From contig CM060199.1 of NCBI GenBank assembly GCA_030562195.1, positions 30,710,338-30,774,337 of the forward strand: 64,000 nucleotides of DNA, given 5' to 3'. The notes beneath the pieces are model-generated. The model had not been told where the DNA came from. It saw only the letters and a list, made by a program, of their open reading frames with translations, and made no database searches. The position numbers and the translations under genes were made by a program. Below, piece after piece: positions 60,985-64,000 of this stretch (its first letter is position 1; every line of letters begins with the position of its first letter). This DNA comes from Nipponacmea schrenckii. Lineage: Eukaryota > Mollusca > Gastropoda > Lottiidae.

Positions 60985-62570
60985 TGGATTTTAATTGGGT
61001 TTTTTCGGGCTTTTTGAAGTCCCTGGCACTCATTTAGCAGGAAAATACCAAAACTTGAGCTTAATTGCTGTATCTGAAAAAGTTACCCATTGGTCATATT
61101 TGCCTCTTATGGCCAAAAAGCCAGCCAAACACAACAATTTTTTTGTTGTAAATTTCTTGTTCTATGGCAGATATTTGAGTTCTGTTTTTGCCCAAATGTC
61201 CAGATAGCCCGTGTGAATGTTGTCTGCAAATTGCAGCTCTAGATTTGTAACTTTCCGCGCAAAAAAATTATTTTCGTTTAAGCACCTTTCTGTGCGACAC
61301 GGTGTGAATGTCAAAATTGCTAGTTTGCAAAATAATGGATTTTAATTGTTTTTTTTTTTTTGTGGGGCTTTTTGTATTCCTTGACCCTCATTTAGCAGGA
61401 AAAGACCAAAACTTGGGTTTAATTGCTGTATTTGAAAAAAGTTAGCCATTTGTCATATTTGCCTTTATGGCAAATAGGCCAGCCAAACAACAATTTTAAA
61501 AAATATTTCTAGTTCTATCGCAGACTTTTGAGTTCTGTTTTTGCCCACATGTCCAGATTGCCCATGTGGATGTTGCCTTCAAATCCCAGCTCTATAGCTT
61601 TTCACGCAAAAAATTTATTTGTGTTTGAGCACCTTTCTGTGAAACACAGTGTGGAATGACCGAATTGCTAGTTTGCAAAGTTATGCATTTTAATTGGGTT
61701 TATGGGTTTTTTTTTTAAGTCCCTGAGTTGTCAAGAGTAGGAAATGAGCAAGACTTGAGCTTTATTTGTTTATTTGGAATAGTTAGCTATTGGTCATATC
61801 ATATTTGGCTGCACTGGCCTATAATATATGCAAGCCATATACCAACTTTTTCAAAAATATTTCTTGATCTATAGCAGATATTTGAGTTCTGTTTTTGCCC
61901 ACATGTCCAGATAGCCCATGTGGGTGTCGCCGCCTGCAAATCTTAGCTCTGTAGCTTTGTAACTTTTCGCGAAAAAAAATTTCTTTTGCGTTTGAGCACC
62001 TTTCTGTGCAACAGGGTGTGAAATGACAAAATTGCTAGTTTGAAAACTTATGGATTTTAATTGGGTTTTGGGGGCTTTTTGTATTCCTTGGCACTCATTT
62101 AGCAGGAAAAGACCAAAACTTGAGCTGATTGGTGTATTTGTAAAAGTTAGCCATTTGTTATTATTTGCCTCTTACGGCCGATATGCAAGCCAAACACAAC
62201 AATTTATCAAGGTATTAATTAATTTGATTTTCAGGGTTTCGGTCCCTGAGCTCTTACGAGTAGGAAATGAGCAAGAATTGAGCTTAATCTGTGTATTTGG
62301 AAATGTTATCAAATTGTCATATTTGGCTCAAGAACCATATATGCAGGTCAAATAACAATATTTTGAATTAATTTTCGTAATCCACGCTAGAAATTTGAGT
62401 TGTATTTTTTCCACATGTCCAGATAACACATGTGGATATTGCCTGCAAATTCCAGCTTTGCAACTTTGTCACTTTGAAAGCAAAATATTTATTTGTGTTT
62501 TAGCACTCCTTGTGCAAAATTGTGCAGAATGAAAACAAATCTAGTTTGGAAACTTAAGGTTCATTTATAT
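60985..62570. repeat. Satellite of about 350-bp units, two subtypes
   Basis: Units begin with GATTTTAATTGGGTTT-like sequence at about 60986, 61337, 61685, 62052 and (truncated junction) 62222. Two subtypes differ in the early part: A (units 1, 2, 4) reads TTTAGCAGGAAAAGACCAAA, B (units 3, 5) reads AGAGTAGGAAATGAGCAAGA. Order is A-A-B-A-B, with unit 4 cut short after about 170 bp. Each full unit contains inverted arms around TCCAGATAGC, perfect in unit 3 (CCCACATG at 61898 and CATGTGGG at 61917). Two ORFs in it are repeat-derived. Confidence 0.9.
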
Positions 62571-64000
62571 TTCAGCACCTATTTTAGCAGTGTAGCTTGC
62601 ATAGAAAGATTTTTATTTGGACTTTAAAATTTAGTTAATTTTGCAATTAACTAGCAAAGATTAAAATTGAGGTTGCATTTTGATTTAAATCTCTTTTTGC
62701 AATTCTTTTTTTCTTTTTTGCAATTCTTTTTTTGCAATTGTCTTTAAATTTGTTACAGTAATTGGTTTGTAATTCGGTCTTTTGTTTGGTTTTAAGATGT
62801 ATCTTTTATAGACTAGAAAATAACTTATTGTAATAACACATTAGTACTATAGGGCTAACACTTTTTACTGAATAGTAATCAAGACTGAAAATTGAATGTT
62901 ACCCTTACTACTGAAATGTACTCACTCCGATTTAACCTTTGAGCGTCAGTTTGCTTCGTTTATAGCAACCGGTAAGTCGACTTTAAATTCTCTAAAAATG
63001 TTCATAATATCTTAATGTAAATCGAAACTTATATATAACCAAAGGAATGGAAATTAGGATTAAAATGCTAAGTTAAAATAATACAGATTATAAATAGTAA
63101 TCAACAGTAAATTTATTTCTATTGAAGAAAACATTGCATGTTTACACTGGTAACATTTTTTTGTATACTACACTAATCTTTTTTATACTTTTACATTATA
63201 TAACCTAGAACTGTAGGCATGTGCCTTATAATTTAGTTATAAATTAAGATGTTTATTTGTTCTAAAATTTTAAATATTGAATTCCATGCCATTTCAAAAT
63301 TAACCCAACTCTTTCTTTTATATCAAAAGATTGCGTTTACAATTTTATTTGTCAAAAAAGAACATATTTTGTTTTTTCAAACATTACGTTAAGAATGAGC
63401 TTATCGATGAAAAAACATAATACTTCTAATACCAATGTCGTAAAACCTTTGACCAATAGTAACTAAAACTTCAAACTTCTAATGGCAAATTCTTATGTTG
63501 ATATTCAAATGTTAAACATCCTAAAACCTCTGTTGATTTAAAAGTAGCCTTATCACAAATGGTTTAGTAATAGCAACAAAGTAAAATTGTAAAAGCTTCT
63601 TTTACATAGCAATAGTGTAAAAGTAATAGTCGCAGAGCATTAATTCTAATATTCAAATTAGATGATGGGCGGGGCTTTAAAATCTGTAACTATTTATTTT
63701 GATATTTTTGTCTTTTCATTTCAGATCAGGGTGACCAATAGCGGCTTTTACTATTGAGTTAATACACAATTATTGGGAAATTATCCCTGTTGAGGTTAGT
63801 ATACAGAACAATGGCAGCATCAGGCTTTTGAAACTGTGGGTACAAGTAGGGGGCAGAGTGACTTAATTGGCGGGTAGCTTTCTCTGTTGAGATTAGAATT
63901 GCAGAAGTTATACGGAATGAAAACCAAAACAAACCATAGACAGAGGGTTCTCTCCTAGGATACCTTTGAAGAATACAAATAATTATATTTGTGCATTCTT
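62571..64000. other. AT-rich noncoding end of window
   Basis: It contains a short TTTTTTGCAATTC triplet repeat near 62.70 kb, and a GC box (GGGCGGGGC, about 63668) followed 55 bp later by an acceptor-like TTTCATTTCAG at 63724. The sequence after this acceptor has no long frame. No gene is supported. Confidence 0.5.

Noticed and set aside
60995..62355. ORFs of 70 and 101 codons
   Set aside because: Both are within the 350-bp satellite and repeat each other's segments, so they are repeat-derived.
54577..64000. Further TSR exons and the membrane helix of Sema5
   Set aside because: I searched for tryptophan-ladder and Cys-rich frames and found none, so I did not place any.

Overview
The window is AT-rich animal nuclear DNA: spliced genes with GT-AG introns, large introns, no operons, and many short dispersed and tandem repeats. 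Its one confident gene is a class 5 semaphorin (Sema5) on the + strand. The invertebrate type of SINE and the overall gene make-up suggest a lophotrochozoan, probably a mollusc. That placement is an inference; no marker in the window fixes the species.

Layout. Positions 1-32.6 kb hold no coding exon I can support. They contain degenerate tandem arrays (1.4-2.1, 2.5-2.9, 4.4-5.6, 19.2-19.7, 21.9-22.1 and 28.4-29.1 kb), fragments of a tRNA-derived SINE family, two inverted-repeat DNA-transposon remnants (16.0-16.4 kb, and 16.86-17.35 kb with perfect 15-bp ends and TTAA target duplications) and two retrotransposon-tail-like pieces (31.5-32.3 kb). From 32.60 to 54.68 kb lies Sema5, assembled here as 17 coding exons whose phases agree at every junction. 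They give 828 codons if exon 17 is read to its stop: signal peptide, Sema domain, PSI domain, three thrombospondin type-1 repeats (TSR) and a fourth, degenerate TSR-like module. Three more TSRs, a transmembrane helix and a cytoplasmic tail, present in vertebrate Sema5A/B, are not found in the remaining 9.3 kb. Either the gene continues past the window from a donor inside exon 17, or this reading ends in a secreted, basic, Cys-rich tail. Downstream, 54.7-64 kb is noncoding apart from one weak hydrophobic ORF (59.6 kb). It holds a GC-rich hairpin, a small AT-rich array and a block of about 350-bp satellite units in two subtypes (61.0-62.6 kb).

Function. Sema5 proteins are axon-guidance and cell-migration cues that signal through plexins, and their TSRs bind proteoglycans. 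The rest of the window is regulatory, intronic or repetitive. The points most worth a second look are: the tandem copy of the 3' end of exon 1 with its splice donor, identical over 44 nt although the flanking intron has diverged; minimal start-stop uORFs in the presumed leader; a SINE whose T-rich tail runs up to the exon 3 acceptor; the two possible ends of exon 17; and the higher-order structure of the 27-bp and 350-bp arrays.
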